The notes below the pieces were generated by a model that was given only the letters and a program-made list of their open reading frames with translations, searched no databases and had not been told where the DNA came from. Below, piece by piece: positions 44,427 to 56,151 of a stretch of 64,000 bases of DNA (positions are counted from its first letter, which is position 1; each line of letters begins with the position of its first letter). Source of the DNA: Leguminivora glycinivorella (taxonomy: Eukaryota; Arthropoda; Insecta; Lepidoptera; Tortricidae); contig NC_062977.1 of the NCBI RefSeq assembly GCF_023078275.1, positions 8,701,118 to 8,765,117 on the forward strand, written 5' to 3'. Position numbers and translations under genes: made by a program.

Positions 44427-44566
44427 CAGTCAACCAATTGGAACCCTAGGCCGCTCTACAACCATGTCAAAGTGACACGCAGTAAGAGATTTCTTATAAT
44501 CTGATTTATAACGTCACTAATTATGACATAGTTCTACAGTGGCCTAGGGTTCCAATTGGTTGACTG
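44427..44566. mobile_element. MITE, TA duplication, TIR CAGTCAACCAATTGGAACCC
   Basis: The terminal repeats CAGTCAACCAATTGGAACCC and its exact complement lie between TA dinucleotides. The core holds GAGATTTCTTATAATCTGAT. Confidence 0.85.
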
Positions 44567-44570
44567 TACA

Positions 44571-44694
44571 GTAGGTACAGGCCACTCTACAATCATGTCG
44601 AAATGACAAAGCAGTAAGAGATTTCTTACAATCTGATTTATAACGTCAATATGACATAGTTCTACAGTGGCCTAGGGTTCCAATTGGTTGACTG
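44571..44694. mobile_element. Adjacent second copy of the same MITE, left end missing
   Basis: Starts at GTAGGTACAGGCCACTCTAC and repeats the core almost exactly to TGGTTGACTG. A short tandem duplication or gene-conversion product rather than a separate insertion. Confidence 0.75.
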
Positions 44695-44889
44695 TACTTA
44701 CAGTGTTTATAGCCGTCAGTTTTAGTTACTTTTATGTCTAACGAGTAAATAATGCTATTGAAGGGTGCTGCGCTGCAAGTCAACACAAAAGTAGTAGGTC
44801 AATTCGTATGTGCCATCCCTTTGGCATTTGGCAGTACATTATATATTATCTACTTACAAAGCAATGACTAAACTCCTTGTTATGCCAGT

Positions 44890-45050
44890 AAGGGCACTTG
44901 TACCGCCCGATTATCTCAAGGTTAGTGGGCTGTCAACTGTCAAATTCCATAAAAATGGAGGATTAACCTCGGGTTAACCCTCCATTTTTCGGTGGTGCAA
45001 GTGACCCTAAGGGTCGCTGGCGAGGTTAACCCACCATTTTATATGGAATT
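44890..45050. mobile_element. Foldback MITE, left half (split by the LTR element)
   Basis: GGGCACTTGTACCGCCCGAT and CAAGGTTAGTGGGCTGTCAA form the left arm. The right arm is at 55929-55985. The inner part holds its own hairpin (AAAAATGGAGG to CCTCCATTTTT, 44951-44989). Confidence 0.75.
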
Positions 45051-47174
45051 TGTAACTAAACCTCCGCTCACCTTACTTATTTACTTACTTACTTGACTAA
45101 CCAACAGTATAGTTAACCCCCTTTAAATATACCCCGTAAATTTGGCCTTGTGATCGTCTAGCGTGAATAAGTAGAACCCTTCGATGTGATCCGCGATAAC
45201 CTAGATCCTTTAATGAGTATCAGCTGTATTTTTGACTAATATTTAAAATTTTATTTATTTATATTTTAAAGAAGAATAAAGGTTATTGTAGCATAATAAT
45301 ATAGTGTTATAGAAGAGTATTTTATCAGATTTAGACCTAGAAAGTTATATGTGAGAAAATTAATGACGTAATAAATAAATTTTTAGAATAGAAGTCAGTG
45401 AGTGAAACATACATGAAATAAATATTAAAAAATATTTTAGTAATCATCCGCTACGCCTTATTAGTGGTCCCGGCTTGGGCAAGGGCTTGCGATGCGGTAT
45501 GGGACCCCTGACCCGACCAAACCACTTTATCGGGAACCTAAGCAAGTAAGCCTGAAGGGCTATCTATCTACGAACTAACACCCTGTTTTTTGTTTGTTCC
45601 TTTTTCCCTAGTTAAACCCCCCGTTCCCCAATACTGCTAATAGACCATAACTTCTCGACCTTTCTAATGTACTAACGAAATGCCGAGTAGTTGCTAACCT
45701 TTATGAAAACTAAGTAAGTCTACTAACTTTTCTAAGCTTTTGACTTTCCATCAGTGGACGGCGCTCGCATGCCACTGGACCCTATAACAAACTATACCTT
45801 TTATTCCAAAGACAGTTTGTTTCCCTAGCCAATTTGATAGAATTTACCTTGAAAACCCAGTTAGCAACACTTAGCATCCCGCCGCTACACCAAAAGATCA
45901 GAAATTGCTACCACAATTATTAATCACACTCAGGTAAATTAAGTAATAAGAGATTTTATGAGTTCAAAGTTTTAGCAAGCAGTTTAAGATAGTATACACC
46001 ACATTTAAAGTCCATTTAAACCACATAAATACACATTGACCAATTATATTTTAAGACCAATCGTAAAAGAACCCTACTTTCATAGAAATAGTGTGTGACG
46101 CTACCCTAATCCTATCGTTTTCCCTACTCTAGCATATCTGAAACACAGACCATCACTTACCATAGATCTAATGTTCAGAATATGCACAAGTGTATCCCTA
46201 CCATAAGCTGTACAGTTCAGCCAGCGAAGCTGAGATAGGCAACCTATAGGCTTGTGTCGGTCAGATCCCCCCCTCTGCTTTTGCCCGCGGGCTAGGGTAG
46301 CAGAGAGTAGATCGCCCTATCCGTGTATATATCCAGTATTCTAAGACACACCAGTACCAGCCACACGGAAGACCCAGCTGCGATCAAACTTTACTTAGAT
46401 ATGGATCGATCACAACCGAAATCCCCAGCGACCAACGCCAGCATGAACCAGAGCACCGAGTAAATAAATATAAATATATATAGGACCCCAGCCTCAAATA
46501 CTGCCGACTTCAGTGAGCAAGGATTACTCCTAATGTCTTTCGTCAATCGTGAAAGTCCTCACTTCCATCTAACAGTTGGACTCTTTGAGACCGGTGAGAA
46601 AATACGCTTTTGTAAGTAAATAAAAGCGCCCAAGCCCTCCACTTGGAACAAAAGACCCCTAAACGCCTCTTATTTGACACCGTAAGGGAAGAAGCGCCTA
46701 GCCGGACAACAGTCTGTCACAAACAATGATCTGGCTTATAACTTTCACAAAATAACCCCATAGAAAATTACTAAATTCAATTTTACTGACCAACTAAACA
46801 AACGAATGAAGTTTCCTTTACGTGCTATAATCTAAGCTTAGTTTTGCAAGAATTACTCCCTACAAAACCAAACACAGACTTATCTCCAAGCACCAGCCAT
46901 ACATCGACCCAGTCTTTGTATTGCTTGACGGCACTCATGAAACAAAGCACAGAAAACTTCACTATACACATCAATTTAAATGTAACACTACACTATAAAT
47001 AGAACACTAAATTAACCCCACAACTGACAGTAAAGCAATTCCACCACAGGTCTAAATTCAACTGTACGACGATATTGTCCCCGCACAATCAAACAAAGAC
47101 ACAATTTCAAAGTTTACAATCACTTAGAATAATTTCCAAGTAAAAACAAACAGAGAAATAATAGCAGAACAACT

Positions 47175-47275
47175 TCACTCACCAGTATAACACACGAAAG
47201 CCAGAGACACTGTTAGTCTTGTGGATATTGTAAGAATGACGCGCGTCGGCTCGCTCCGACCCTTTTATAGTATCT
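47175..47275 (-). promoter_or_regulatory. LTR core promoter and leader splice donor (left copy)
   Basis: Minus strand CTATAAAAGG (47270-47261), a possible initiator GTCATTC about 30 bases on, and CTG|GTGAGTG (donor GT at 47182-47181) about 55 bases after that. The right LTR, the expected 5' LTR, has the same at about 54984-55084. The donor suggests the element RNA is spliced. Confidence 0.55.
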
Positions 47276-47277
47276 AA

Positions 47278-47480
47278 TGGAGACACAACAGAGACTGGGG
47301 ACATAATGGAGACTGGAGACATACTGGAGACTTAACAGGGACATAACAGAGACATACTGGAGACACAATGGAGACATAATGGAGACATAACAGAGACATA
47401 CTGGGGACTGGAGACATACCGGAGACACAACAGAGACATAATGGAGACTGGAGACCTACTGGGGACATAATGGAGACTGG
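47278..47480. repeat. GGAGACATAATGGAGACT tandem array in the LTR
   Basis: About 203 bp of imperfect 10-22 bp units built from GGAGACATA, GGAGACTGG and CAGAGACATA, lying directly upstream of the TATA box on the transcribed (minus) strand. The frames across it, rich in Ser, Cys, Leu and Val, are artefacts of the array. Confidence 0.85.
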
Positions 47481-48118
47481 TTTGTTTACTAAGCCGTACA
47501 CCCTATACATTTAACGTCCATGTTCTCTCAGCAAATAATCGTTTACCTATCAGTAGTAACATCTGCATGCTTGCACGTGTTTTAGAGAGAGACAGAGCTA
47601 TTGATATTGTTACCTATGTAGTCCAATAGTGGAGTGTTTCGTAAATATTTTTACGTAAATATTATTTTGTGAAAGATTGTTTAAATCAATTTAGTAAGTA
47701 ACTTCGCAATGAAAGATCACATTTGTTCCTAATTGTTACATTGAATGATATATTCAGGAAGTATAATAATCAATATTAGTGATTATTACCTCTCTGACTT
47801 GTAATTAGAACCAAGACGCAATATCGGAACGTCATTCGTTTGTCAGATCAGATTGTCAATGTCAACAATCCATCCATGTGAATATAGTTTGTAAATAAGC
47901 TTTTTCCAATAAGTTGTGCATCAAATAATAGTGAATTTTATGAGTGATGACGTAACTAAACATGTGATAAAGCTTCGCAGATATTATTTGTTAAAATATT
48001 CAATGAAATCCCGAAGGAAATATGCACCAAAAAGTTGGTCAAGGAAAAGTTGATTCGCCGTAAGTTTTATATGTAATAACGAGTCCATTTCCTCGTCATA
48101 GATGCTTGTTCTGTTACA

Positions 48119-48131
48119 ACTCGCCCCCAGA
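48119..48131 (-). other. Polypurine tract candidate
   Basis: Minus strand CTGGGGGCGAGT abuts the start of the left LTR. This fits plus-strand priming for an element read on the minus strand. Confidence 0.5.
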
Positions 48132-50216
48132 TTGGATTTCTTTTACAAAATACAAAGTGGTTAGTAAAAAAATCCAATCTTATTTAGCAAAAGAAGCAAT
48201 AAAATTGAATAAAAGAAAAATATCTCTAGATCAGTCGGAAATATCCCCCCCCATTTCTAATTGTGTGGTGTGTATTCCAATACTATGCGACTGCTAGCGA
48301 CTCAGTTTTGAAATCAGCTCATCAGAGTCTCGACAATGAACCATGAGAACTCCTTTCCCAGAGTCCACGCACCGCCAGGGATATCAGGTTGTGAATCTGA
48401 TAGGTCCTACTAACCCGTTCTTGCTAGCTCATTCCCCGGTCGCGGTGAATATTCATTCCATCCACACTGTTGGACCGGAATAATTATCCGTAATAATTTC
48501 AACGAGTTCACAATAACTTCCCACGCAATTACGAAGAAACCTTTAGAGCTCTCATTGTAAGTCCAGAGCAATCAATCTCCATTGTCGGAACTCAAACCAA
48601 TGTCTCTACCTAATCACTCCAGCCACATGTTTTGGCGCATGTCTCATACTTGAATAAAATATATGGACTTAAAGTTTGTTTGAGCGTGTGTGTTTTTTTT
48701 TTTTATAAAACAAACCTTAAATGACATAAGCTTGTACCTCAACTTGGTACCACATCCTTGATCAAATGAAGAAGTTATTTCATGATACTAAACTTCACAT
48801 ATTGGAAAACATAACAAGGAAACAATTATTGAAAAGAGCCTCGTTCTCACTAGACGATATCGGCCCTTAAATATGTCGATTGTCAAACATCCCATTCAAG
48901 ATGAGGTGTGTGGTTTTCGTATGAGTCTTATTACCTTGTGTAGTAGTAATCATAAAAAACTACCCTTGAAATGGGTCGAATCCATTGGATTTTAACCTAA
49001 CCAATAAGAATTTTATGACTAATGTGTTCCCAAAATTCCCCCCCCCCCCTTGTTTGTTCCCCGCAAATTCCGACCAAACTAGTTTTGACCACTTTCCAGC
49101 GCTGTCTGTCTGCATCAATCCACTCATTCCATAAAATAAAACATTCGAGACACACTTTCATATCTTACATCCGTCATATCCAGCCATTCAATCTATCAAA
49201 CATACATCTATAAGCATTCATCACCTCTAACTTATACACAATACACTCGTTCATTCCTCCTCAATTACGCTTTCACTTGATTGTTTACAGAAAGCCAACG
49301 CTTTTAAAAGTAATCAAAAAAATAAATAAAAATAGAAATAGAAACTAGATAATAATTTTAAAAGTTTACCTATCCCATTTTACCCTACTCTACCCTGACT
49401 CGAAGACAAAGAATATTTCATTTTATTTCCTTTATTTTATTCATCTATATTTAATTTTATAAAGTAATTACTCTGTCATGAAACACGAAACTCCTGAACA
49501 CACCTCGTTTAAAGAGTAAACATCAAAAATATATCTTCGATTAATTTACTTGACCTAGGCTACCTAACTGTACTTGGAATTTATAAAATTTTTGCGGTTC
49601 CAAATAATGAAATGACTTAATTATTTTTCTGAGGCACTAGCTTATTGATTATGGAAAGTAATATTTGTAGGCCTTCAAATAAATGTTATGGCATTTAAAA
49701 ATAACCATTGAGTCTTGTACAAACTTTGTATTTTTCAAAGATAAAGATTGACTTTGGATTGGACACTTAAATAAAATTATGTAGACTGAAAATCTAGACT
49801 TAATATAAATATTGTTCTTGTTACAATGGGTTTAAACAATGTATGTATTAATTTTCAGTATATCTAATCGGTAATCAACACCTAAACAATTCCAACTAGT
49901 TGCAAGCTGAACGGGACAATTTTCCGGTGTGTCCTTTATGGACTGTACCCTGTCATAGCACTATCTCCAAGTAAGTACAAAACACCTTGTCATTAAAAAG
50001 CTATTCTTAGATTTAATTAACCCTACTTAGTAAGTTAAACGATTCGGCAGGAAAACTGTATTACTTGGAAAAATGGATAAGGTAGCTCTCTTTTTTTTCT
50101 AACTATGAATGAACAAGATAAATATAAACAATCTTAATGATGCATATTTATAAATAAGATTCCTTAAACATACATGCACCCTATTTTAACTAAACTTTTC
50201 ATATATACAATTTCAG
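48132..50216. other. Internal region of the LTR element, left part
   Basis: No retroelement frames. A possible further exon of the captured gene is 49900-49970, ending CTCCAA|GTAAGT, but its acceptor is weak and the matching frame has stops. C-run at 49039-49048. The rest is unrecognised and could be intron or element sequence. Confidence 0.35.
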
Positions 50217-52691
50217 GTTTTACCCGAGAGGCCACGCCTCAAGTCGGACTTTCCTCCACACATCTACTGACTTCATATAAATGAAAGGTACTTTATGTTT
50301 TATTATAATAACACGTTCTAATTATAAAATTTAAAAGTTAACAGCTCATGGCAAATAAGAATTTTATCTTGAAAATTGAAACGAAGCATAGAACAAAACG
50401 GCGAGGCATGAGCTACCGGGTAAAAATCAAACTTAACTGACTCATCCTCATTTTATTGGCTAAGCAAACTCATTACTAACTCATTTTTTATGTCCTAGCT
50501 CATGTAGATATGAACTGCAAGGCAGGGGTTCTCAAACTTTTTTATTTTTAATTTCCTTTTTGTAATTTTCGCTGTATGCGTTGTTTTTTCCGACACAATA
50601 TTTCTCACGGGCGTGTCTTAGTTCCAAAATTAAGCGACGCGCCTCTGTGAGTAGATAAATGAAATAATATTGTTCCTATTTGGCAGAACCCCACTCTAAA
50701 ACTAAACCCTTTTCTTACGCTATCTACATGAACATTTCTAATCTCTGACGTTTCCTTTCAGTGTACTAAGGCTCACTGATCTACACTACCAGCTCATGCT
50801 CAACGTTACTGAACAACAAAGTAATCCGACAATCAGACTGGACCCGGTCATGTTAGGTAAGTTTACATACTTAATGCGTACCACATACTACATACTTTTT
50901 CTGAACCTCAGTGAAATATGGTTTTATAATGATAATAGTGCTTATTATCTATGCCTACTTAACAGGAATATTACAAATTTCAATCAATTTTCATGAAATT
51001 CATTAAGCAATTGTGACAATGATCAAGCAGTGGTGGAGTTAGGGTATGGCGAGGTACGACCTCCCAGATGCTGGTAATGCTAATATTTCGTAGGATATGT
51101 TTGACATGGTTGTAATGAAGTACAGTATGTTGGCATACTCCTGACTTGTGAAATATTGTATAAAAGCTGTGTACACAATCTACCGAACATAATAATTGTA
51201 TGGCTTTACACTTACTATTTTAGACTAGCCTACAGCTTATCATGTGAGGTAACGAACTCATGTCATATGGAGCTATTAAATATTTTATTTATACATACAT
51301 ACTTATTTGTATTACTACAGTAAAAATATATACGTATAGAAAGTTGAAATTCGTACAGTGGATTTAATTTATTGAAATAATTGGCAGATATAGGCTATGG
51401 TGACCTCTCACCATCAAGAGGGACGTATGCCTGTTTACCAATGATGTAGTATGAAAATGTATGACAACTTATAAGCTAATGAACTTAAATTAGTCCTAAT
51501 ATTATTAATACCTATATCTTAACAGACAGAAACCTGTTCTTCTCATGGCTGCACTACAGTGACAATATTTGGTACAATCCGTACAAACAATATGCCAAAT
51601 TATTGTATGATGTATGAAATCCTGTGAGCCAATTTGTAGATTATAGAGTTACAACTGAAATACAAATAAACCATCCATCGAAGGATGTACTTGTCATAGT
51701 ACCACATGCGTGTAGCTATTCAGCATTCATAGAAAAATGGCGGGACGCCCCATATAATATTGTACTTCAGCGCGACAATGAATAATCGCGCCCCCATAAC
51801 CATTAGACTAGAGCCTATCTTCTTGTATTACTAGGTCTTAAATCTAGGGCTTAGGTATCCTAGGTTATTTTAGGAAAATAATCTTACATCTAGACTATGT
51901 TAGCGACCTACTTACTGACCTAACTAGTAGTTATCCTGCCAATAAATGAAATTCTGTATAACAGACGCCTGCCAGGAACATACATATCAGAGTGTTCATG
52001 AACTATATAAGACAGCATCGAAGCTATCCGATCTCCAATGTAAAGTGCAAACGTGATGTGAGCTTTCAAAATAACCCTGAAGATGGCAGAACCTGCTATG
52101 AAAATGTACTAGACATATAGAGAACTATTTGTTTTAACATGAAATTCTATTGCTATTATACATAGTGTACACACTTATGTTTCCAATTCCGATTACTAGG
52201 TGGGAAACTCTTCTAAACTACTACAGCTCCGCGCCTTCTTTTATTTTAGGTACATGAATATTTTTTCTATAAGTACCTAGTATTTTACGTACTAGCCCCG
52301 CCTATACAACAGCTATAAAAACATACATTAAGACACAGAGTAAATAATAGTACTACGCACAGGCGCAAGGGAACGTCAAGATGCGCCAATGCCAACAATT
52401 GCTACGTAGCAATGCAACCAAATGGCCTAATCGGGACGATGTTTAGTTCAACCACTACGATTATGAGTTAATTTTCTGGAAATAGATTTTGTCTAGTTTA
52501 CTACGCTACTTTAATTTTATTATTTTTATTTTTCAGAATCCAGAGGTAGGAAATGAAAATACAATTGACTCCGCATCGATGCATGACCTCGCCCGGAACG
52601 CGGCAAGAAAAAAACAATGGAAGAAAATACTACAGACGTGTTTATTAACAATAAAGTTATTTTTGTTTTTATGAAATAGCGATTGAATAAA
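50217..52691 (+). pseudogene. Captured host gene fragment: five phase-consistent exons
   Basis: Exon-like blocks: 50217-50287, 50762-50856, 51526-51761, 51965-52105 and 52537-52674. Acceptors end TTTCAG, CTTTCAG, TAACAG, TAACAG and TTTCAG; donors are GTACTT, GTAAGT, GTACTT and GTACTA. Joining them keeps one frame through all four junctions, giving about 226 codons to TGA 52672-52674, then AATAAA at 52686. Two in-frame TGA codons (in the first and third blocks) break it. Residues include DLHYQLMLNVTEQQSNPTIR, FFSWLHYSDNIWYNPYKQYA, VLVIVPHACSYSAFIEKWRD and RNIHIRVFMNYIRQHRSYPI, with cysteines in KCKRD and RTCYEN. I do not recognise the protein. It runs opposite to the element. An intron holds a common repeat (51396-51470). 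Confidence 0.6.
51396..51470 (-). repeat. Fragment of the GTGGCAAACAGG repeat in an intron
   Basis: GCTATGGTGACCTCTCACCA and GACGTATGCCTGTTTACCAA match the family at 15540-15645 and 60976-61100. Confidence 0.5.
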
Positions 52692-52811
52692 AATATTAGG
52701 TATATGAGTTTTATTTAGAGATGAAATAAGTCAGAAATACAGCACACCCACTCGTCTTCACAGCAACAAATGTAGCCTGGTAAGGCTATTATTTATTTGT
52801 AAACCTTGGTA

Positions 52812-52837
52812 TCCAAGATGTGTTCTATAGAGCACAT
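52812..52837. repeat. Hairpin next to the primer binding site
   Basis: CAAGATGTGTTCTATAGAGC and ACATCTT fold as AAGATGTG/CACATCTT around TTCTATAGAG. Its place just past the primer site on the minus strand would put it in the RNA leader. Confidence 0.5.
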
Positions 52838-52848
52838 CTTAGATCCCT

Positions 52849-52861
52849 TGGTCACGTCACC
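52849..52861 (-). other. Primer binding site candidate
   Basis: Minus strand GTTACA|TT|TGGTGACGTGACC: TGG-initial and two bases after the LTR edge, as expected. It resembles, with gaps, the arginine-tRNA primer site of mdg1-type elements. The exact tRNA is not determined. Confidence 0.55.
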
Positions 52862-52863
52862 AA

Positions 52864-55800
52864 ATGTAACTAAACCTCCGCTCACCTTACTTATTTACTT
52901 ACTTACTTGACTAACCAACAGTATAGTTAACCCCCTTTAAATATACCCCGTAAATTTGGCCTTGTGATCGTCTAGCGTGAATAAGTAGAACCCTTCGATG
53001 TGATCCGCGATAACCTAGATCCTTTAATGAGTATCAGCTGTATTTTTGACTAATATTTAAAATTTTATTTATTTATATTTTAAAGAAGAATAAAGGTTAT
53101 TGTAGCATAATAATATAGTGTTATAGAAGAGTATTTTATCAGATTTAGACCTAGAAAGTTATATGTGAGAAAATTAATGACGTAATAAATAAATTTTTAG
53201 AATAGAAGTCAGTGAGTGAAACATACATGAAATAAATATTAAAAAATATTTTAGTAATCATCCGCTACGCCTTATTAGTGGACCCGGCTTGGGCAAGGGC
53301 TTGCGATGCGGTATGGGACCCCTGACCCGACCAAACCACTTTATCGGGAACCTAAGCAAGTAAGCCTGAAGGGCTATCTATCTACGAACTAACACCCTGT
53401 TTTTTTTGTTTGTTCCTTTTTCCCTAGTTAAACCCCCCGTTCCCCAATACTGCTAATAGACCATAACTTCTCGACCTTTCTAATGTACTAACGAAATGCC
53501 GAGTAGTTGCTAACCTTTATGAAAACTAAGTAAGTCTACTAACTTTTCTAAGCTTTTGACTTTCCATCAGTGGACGGCGCTCGCATGCCACTGGACCCTA
53601 TAACAAACTATACCTTTTATTCCAAAGACAGTTTGTTTCCCTAGCCAATTTGATAGAATTTACCTTGAAAACCCAGTTAGCAACACTTAGCATCCCGCCG
53701 CTACACCAAAAGATCAGAAATTGCTACCACAATTATTAATCACACTCAGGTAAATTAAGTAATAAGAGATTTTATGAGTTCAAAGTTTTAGCAAGCAGTT
53801 TAAGATAGTATACACCACATTTAAAGTCCATTTAAACCACATAAATACACATTGACCAATTATATTTTAAGACCAATCGTAAAAGAACCCTACTTTCATA
53901 GAAATAGTGTGTGACGCTACCCTAATCCTATCGTTTTCCCTACTCTAGCATATCTGAAACACAGACCATCACTTACCATAGATCTAATGTTCAGAATATG
54001 CACAAGTGTATCCCTACCATAAGCTGTACAGTTCAGCCAGCGAAGCTGAGATAGGCAACCTATAGGCTTGTGTCGGTCAGATCCCCCTCTGCTTTTGCCC
54101 GCGGGCTAGGGTAGCAGAGAGTAGATCGCCCTATCCGTGTATATATCCAGTATTCTAAGACACACCAGTACCAGCCACACGGAAGACCCAGCTGCGATCA
54201 AACTTTACTTAGATATGGATCGATCACAACCGAAATCCCCAGCGACCAACGCCAGCATGAACCAGAGCACCGAGTAAATAAATATAAATATATATAGGAC
54301 CCCAGCCTCAAATACTGCCGACTTCAGTGAGCAAGGATTACTCCTAATGTCTTTCGTCAATCGTGAAAGTCCTCACTTCCATCTAACAGTTGGACTCTTT
54401 GAGACCGGTGAGAAAATACGCTTTTGTAAGTAAAAAAAGCGCCCAAGCCCTCCACTTGGAACAAAAGACCCCTAAACGCCTTATGTTTAACAGCCGCAAG
54501 GTATAAAGCGCTTAGCCGGACAACAGTCTGTCACAAACAATGATCTGGCTTATAACTTTCACTAAATAACCCCATGGAAAATTACTAAATTCAATTTTAC
54601 TGACCAACTAAATAAACGAATGAAGTTTCCTTTACGTGCTATAATCTAAGCTTAGTTTTGCAAGAATTACTCCCTACAAAACCAAACACAGACTTATCTC
54701 CAAGCACCAGCCATACATCGACCCAGTCTTTGTATTGCTTGACGGCACTCATGAAACAAAGCACAGAAAACTTCACTATACACATCAATTTAAATGTAAC
54801 ACTACACTATAAATAGAACACTAAATTAACCCCACAACTGACAGTAAAGCAATTCCACCACAGGTCTAAATTCAACTGTACGACGATATTGTCCCCGCAC
54901 AATCAAACAAAGACACAATTTCAAAGTTTACAATCACTTAGAATAATTTCCAAGTAGAAACAAACAGAGAAATAATAGCAGAACAACTTCACTCACCAGT
55001 ATAACACACGAAAGCCAGAGACACTGTTAGTCTTGTGGATATTGTAAGAATGACGCGCGTCGGCTCGCTCCGACCCTTTTATAGTATCTAATGGAGACAC
55101 AACAGAGACTGGGGACATAATGGAGACTGGAGACACAATGGAGACATAACGGGGACTGGAGACATACTGGAGACACAATAGAGACATAATAGAGACATAA
55201 CAGAGACAAACTGGGGACTGGAGACATACCGGAGACACAACAGAGACATAATGGAGACTGGAGACCTACTGGGGACATAATGGAGACTGGTTTGTTTACT
55301 AAGCCGTACACCCTATACATTTAACGTCCATGTTCTCTCAGCAAATAATCGTTTACCTATCAGTAGTAACATCTGCTTGCTTGCACGTGTTTTAGAGAGA
55401 GACAGAGCTATTGATATTGTTACCTATGTAGTCCAATAGTGGAGTGTTTCGTAAATATTTTTACGTAAATATTATTTTGTGAAAGATTGTTTAAATCAAT
55501 TTAGTAAGTAACTTCGCAATGAAAGATCACATTTGTTCCTAATTGTTACATTGAATGATATATTCAGGAAGTATAATAATCAATATCAGTGATTATTACC
55601 TCTCTGACTTGTAATTAGAACCAAGACGCAATATCGGAACGTCATTCGTTTGTCAGATCAGATTGTCAATGTCAACAATCCATCCATGTGAATATAGTTT
55701 GTAAATAAGCTTTTTCCAATAAGTTGTGCATCAAATAATAGTGAATTTTATGAGTGATGACGTAACTAAACATGTGATAAAGCTTCGCAGATATTATTTG

Positions 55801-55928
55801 TTAAAATATTCAATGAAATCCCGAAGGAAATATGCACCAAAAAATTGGTCAAGGAAAAGTTGATTCGCCGTAAGTTTTATATGTAATAACGAGTCCATTT
55901 CCTCGTCATAGATGCTTGTTCTGTTACA
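52864..55928 (-). repeat. 5' LTR (right copy)
   Basis: See left copy. The tandem array here (about 55089-55290) has different unit order, showing slippage or conversion since insertion. The TATA box lies near 55076-55084 on the minus strand. Confidence 0.85.
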
Positions 55929-55985
55929 AATTTGATAGTTGACAGCCCACTAACCTTGAGTTAAGCGGGTGGTGCGAGTGGCCAT
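55929..55985. mobile_element. Foldback MITE, right half
   Basis: AATTTGATAGTTGACAGCCC and ACTAACCTTGAGTTAAGCGG are the complement of the left arm at 44900-44950. The arm ends near GGTGCGAGTGGCC. Confidence 0.75.
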
Positions 55986-56151
55986 AATCAGGTAAGATCT
56001 AGTTACATTCACAAGGACTATGGCAATATCGTCACTACTTTAAAAAAAATCTCGTACCTCACGCTGATCCTCGATCAAAGTTAAAACGCAGTAAGTCTAT
56101 ATGCATTCCATACATACTTACTACAATTTTCTTTTTATTGACAGACGAAAA

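Larger units (their letters stand above)
45051..48118 (-). repeat. 3' LTR (left copy)
   Basis: Differs from the right copy at roughly 15-20 scattered positions, one rewritten block near 46670-46700 and the tandem array. The near identity indicates a recent insertion. It has no long frame. TATA at 47263-47269 (minus) places the start of transcription about 880 bases from the LTR edge, leaving about 2.2 kb of R and U5, unusually long. Confidence 0.85.
45051..55928 (-). mobile_element. Non-autonomous LTR retrotransposon with captured gene fragment
   Basis: Two direct repeats of 3068 and 3065 bp, each TGTAAC...GTTACA on the plus strand, flank 4745 bp. AATT lies outside both ends (45047-45050, 55929-55932), a 4-bp duplication, and the flanking MITE closes precisely if the element is removed. 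A primer-site-like TGGTGACGTGACC two bases inside the right repeat and a purine tract CTGGGGGCGAG at the left repeat set the direction: minus strand. No gag, protease, reverse transcriptase or integrase frame exists in the interior. The size and lack of coding resemble the LARD class described from plants. It must have been mobilised by an autonomous relative. Confidence 0.8.

Noticed and set aside
47213..47510. Minus-strand open frames rich in Ser, Cys, Leu and Val (also at 54993-55320)
   Set aside because: They are translations of the GGAGACATA tandem array in the LTR. Repetitive peptides follow from the DNA repeats, in more than one frame.
45051..55928. Segmental duplication instead of an LTR element
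   Set aside because: The 4-bp duplication, TG...CA ends, primer-site and purine-tract candidates, and exact interruption of a MITE favour retrotransposition.
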